From: Bacillota bacterium
GTDB lineage: Bacteria > Bacillota > Sulfobacillia > RBS10-35 > JAJYVN01
Direction of reading: 5' to 3'
Assembly: GCA_021827805.1 (NCBI GenBank)
Contig: JAKAUG010000107.1
Coordinates: forward strand, 1-7,518
Length of the DNA: 7,518 bases
Shown here: piece by piece, positions 6,513 through 7,518 of the stretch
Position numbering within the stretch: position 1 is the first letter of the stretch
Layout: each line of letters starts with the position of its first letter
Made by a program: the position numbers and the translations under genes
Notes under the pieces: model-generated
What the model saw: the letters and a program-made list of their open reading frames with translations, nothing else
What the model was told of the DNA's origin: nothing
The model's database searches: none

Positions 6513-6794
6513 GCGGCGCGTTCCCCTTCCCCTCGCTGCGGCTCAGACATGTCGTCCCCGCCGAGGCCCTGGCCACGGCAGGGACGGTTCCGCCTCGGCC
6601 CGGGTGTCGGCCCCGGCCACCCGAGACGCCCCAGCAAGGTTGACAACTCCACCACCCGCCGGTCAAGGGGGTAGGCATGGCCACGTGGTCTGGCAGCATC
6701 CGCAACCCGCATGCCGCGCGGTGGCGCACGCGCTGACCGAGGGGCATCCGTTGGCGATACCAGAGGATCCCGGGGTGCGGGAGGGGGCCCCGCG
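6513..6794 (-). promoter_or_regulatory. 282-bp non-coding gap before cobO with possible alternative stem-loops
   Basis: Nothing here resembles a known protein family in any frame. Reading toward cobO on the - strand, a GCGCG/CGCGC hairpin (6733-6729 with 6720-6716) sits inside a stem formed by ATGCC (6747-6743) and GGCAT (6715-6711). The same GGCATG can instead pair with CATGCC further on (6679-6674), enclosing a CCACGTGG palindrome (6688-6681) and a GCCA/TGGC hairpin. The two outer pairings exclude each other, as in attenuators and riboswitches. A TTGAC...GTCAA inverted repeat follows at 6666-6640. A G/C-rich stem just after the flavin reductase stop has no T-run. It could hold the cobO promoter and leader. 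The alternating pairing may be chance in such GC-rich DNA. Confidence 0.3.
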
Positions 6795-7518
6795 CTAGAT
6801 CCGCGGCGCATCCCCGACGGCGGCCAGGAGCTGGTCCTGGCGGAGTTGCGGCGCCGTCTGGCGTCCCCAGCCGAAGCGCAGCACTGGACCATAGAAGCCG
6901 ACCGAGTCCGCGTTGGCGTTGAACTGGCCCTCGACGGCGCACAGGAAATGCCCCACGGCGTCCTCCAGGTAGGGCCCGGCCCCCTCTGCACGCCGCAAGC
7001 GCTCCGAGGGAGTCGCCCCCTGACGGATGGCCAGCGCCAGGGGGAGCTGGTCCTCGGCAAGCAGGCTCAGGGCAAAGCGGCCCCCGGCCTGCACCAACGC
7101 GGCGGCAGGTCCGTCCCGCTCACGGCAGAGCAACATTCGCGGCGGCTGGTGTGAGCACTGGATGGCCCACGAGGAGACCTCCACGTGCTCGGCTCCCCCT
7201 GCGCTCGCGCCCACCAGGAACAGCCCCCACCGCCGCTCCCGATAGACGGCCTGGAGCGCCGCGGCATCGGCCCCCAGGGTCGGCGCCGCGGCCAGACCCG
7301 ACCCGTCATCGGCAAAGCCCCGCACCGGCAGGATGGCGGGGCCGCGAAAGCCGCGGCGCTGGATCTCGTTCACCGTCAGGTTTCGCTTCGCCGGGTGCAG
7401 GAGTGCGGCGGCATCGAGGTCGCCCACCGCGAGCAGGAAATCCCCGAGGTCCACAGCCTCCGCCAGTCGGCAATCGAGGTAGCCCACGCCGTCCGCCAGG
7501 ACGGGGCAGCCAGATCGG
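6795..7518 (-). CDS. Tandem flavin-reductase-like (FMN-binding split-barrel) domain protein, C-terminal part
   Basis: The frame is open to the right edge, so the N-terminus lies outside; 240 residues to the stop at 6795 are visible. The first stretch, SGCPVLADGVGYLDCRLAEA then GDFLLAVGDLDAA, is the end of one flavin-reductase-like domain. After a linker containing NLTVNEIQRRGFRGP, a second domain follows: RRWGLFLVGAS, VEVSSWAIQCSHQPP, GGRFALSLLAEDQ and PYLEDAVGHFLCAVEGQF. The SSW...PP and sGxFxxxxL elements are the FMN-binding signature of this family. At the position of the usual GDH motif the first repeat has GDF and the second NADS, so both lack the common histidine. Family members reduce flavin with NAD(P)H or act as FMN domains in larger redox proteins. 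Next to cobO it could supply Co(II) to Co(I) reduction, the role of CobR in some bacteria; that is inference from position. Whether further domains lie upstream cannot be seen. Confidence 0.75.
   Translation of the reverse strand, partial: RSGCPVLADGVGYLDCRLAEAVDLGDFLLAVGDLDAAALLHPAKRNLTVNEIQRRGFRGPAILPVRGFADDGSGLAAAPTLGADAAALQAVYRERRWGLFLVGASAGGAEHVEVSSWAIQCSHQPPRMLLCRERDGPAAALVQAGGRFALSLLAEDQLPLALAIRQGATPSERLRRAEGAGPYLEDAVGHFLCAVEGQFNANADSVGFYGPVLRFGWGRQTAPQLRQDQLLAAVGDAPRI

Noticed and set aside
6638..6668. Promoter-like TTGACA on the + strand at 6640-6645 and TTGACC on the - strand at 6666-6661.
   Set aside because: Neither has a recognisable -10 hexamer at 16-18 bases; the two simply form the TTGAC...GTCAA inverted repeat.
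6670..6705. B12-box-like GCCAGACCACGTGGCC on the - strand before cobO.
   Set aside because: The order and spacing of the upstream aptamer elements (GGTGnaAnTCC, CCGCCACTGT) are not found, so I do not call a cobalamin riboswitch here.
6509..7060. Open - strand frame running through the gap upstream of cobO and ending in an ATGA overlap with its start.
   Set aside because: Most of it is a shadow of the flavin-reductase frame. The part in the gap (from the ATG near 6713) is Arg/Pro/Gly-rich with less GC-biased third positions and no recognisable domain, so I treat it as non-coding. A short translated leader cannot be excluded.

Overview
This is a very GC-rich (roughly three quarters G+C) bacterial window devoted almost entirely to the late, post-corrin-ring steps of adenosylcobalamin (vitamin B12) biosynthesis and assembly. 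Genes are tightly packed, with start/stop overlaps and frequent GTG and TTG starts. The pair cblT-cblS (alpha-ribazole uptake and kinase) is, as far as I recall, known mainly from Bacillota. Together with the base composition this suggests a high-GC Bacillota-like lineage or a neighbouring uncultured phylum. That placement is inference; no rRNA or ribosomal marker lies in the window.

Layout. On the + strand, bases 1-2107 hold an overlapping run: the 3' end of cbiB, then cobS, then a CobD-type threonine-phosphate decarboxylase. This run converges on a - strand pair, cblT (3018-2524) and cblS (2527-2070). cblS appears broken: its first 36 codons run straight into a sequence matching the family's C-terminal half in another frame, so the middle of the kinase is missing. 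Divergent from cblT, on the + strand, is an unassigned kinase of the aminoglycoside/choline phosphotransferase fold (3218-4222). The right half is on the - strand and, in transcription order, holds the end of a tandem flavin-reductase-like protein (7518-6795, cut by the window edge), a 282-bp gap with possible RNA structure, cobO (6512-5928) and cobQ (5847-4345).

How the genes fit together. CobO adenosylates the corrinoid once cobalt is reduced to Co(I), and the neighbouring flavin reductase is a plausible source of the reducing power. CobQ amidates four side chains to give adenosylcobyric acid. CobD makes aminopropanol phosphate, and CbiB joins it to cobyric acid. CobS joins GDP-cobinamide to alpha-ribazole (phosphate). 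CblT would import alpha-ribazole and CblS would phosphorylate it. A CobU/CobP/CobY-type cobinamide activation enzyme, CobT and the final phosphatase are not in this window.

The most interesting points are the damaged cblS beside an apparently intact cblT, the unexplained APH-fold kinase in a pathway with kinase steps unaccounted for here, a degenerate cobalamin-riboswitch-like sequence upstream of cblT, and a possible switching RNA between the flavin reductase gene and cobO.
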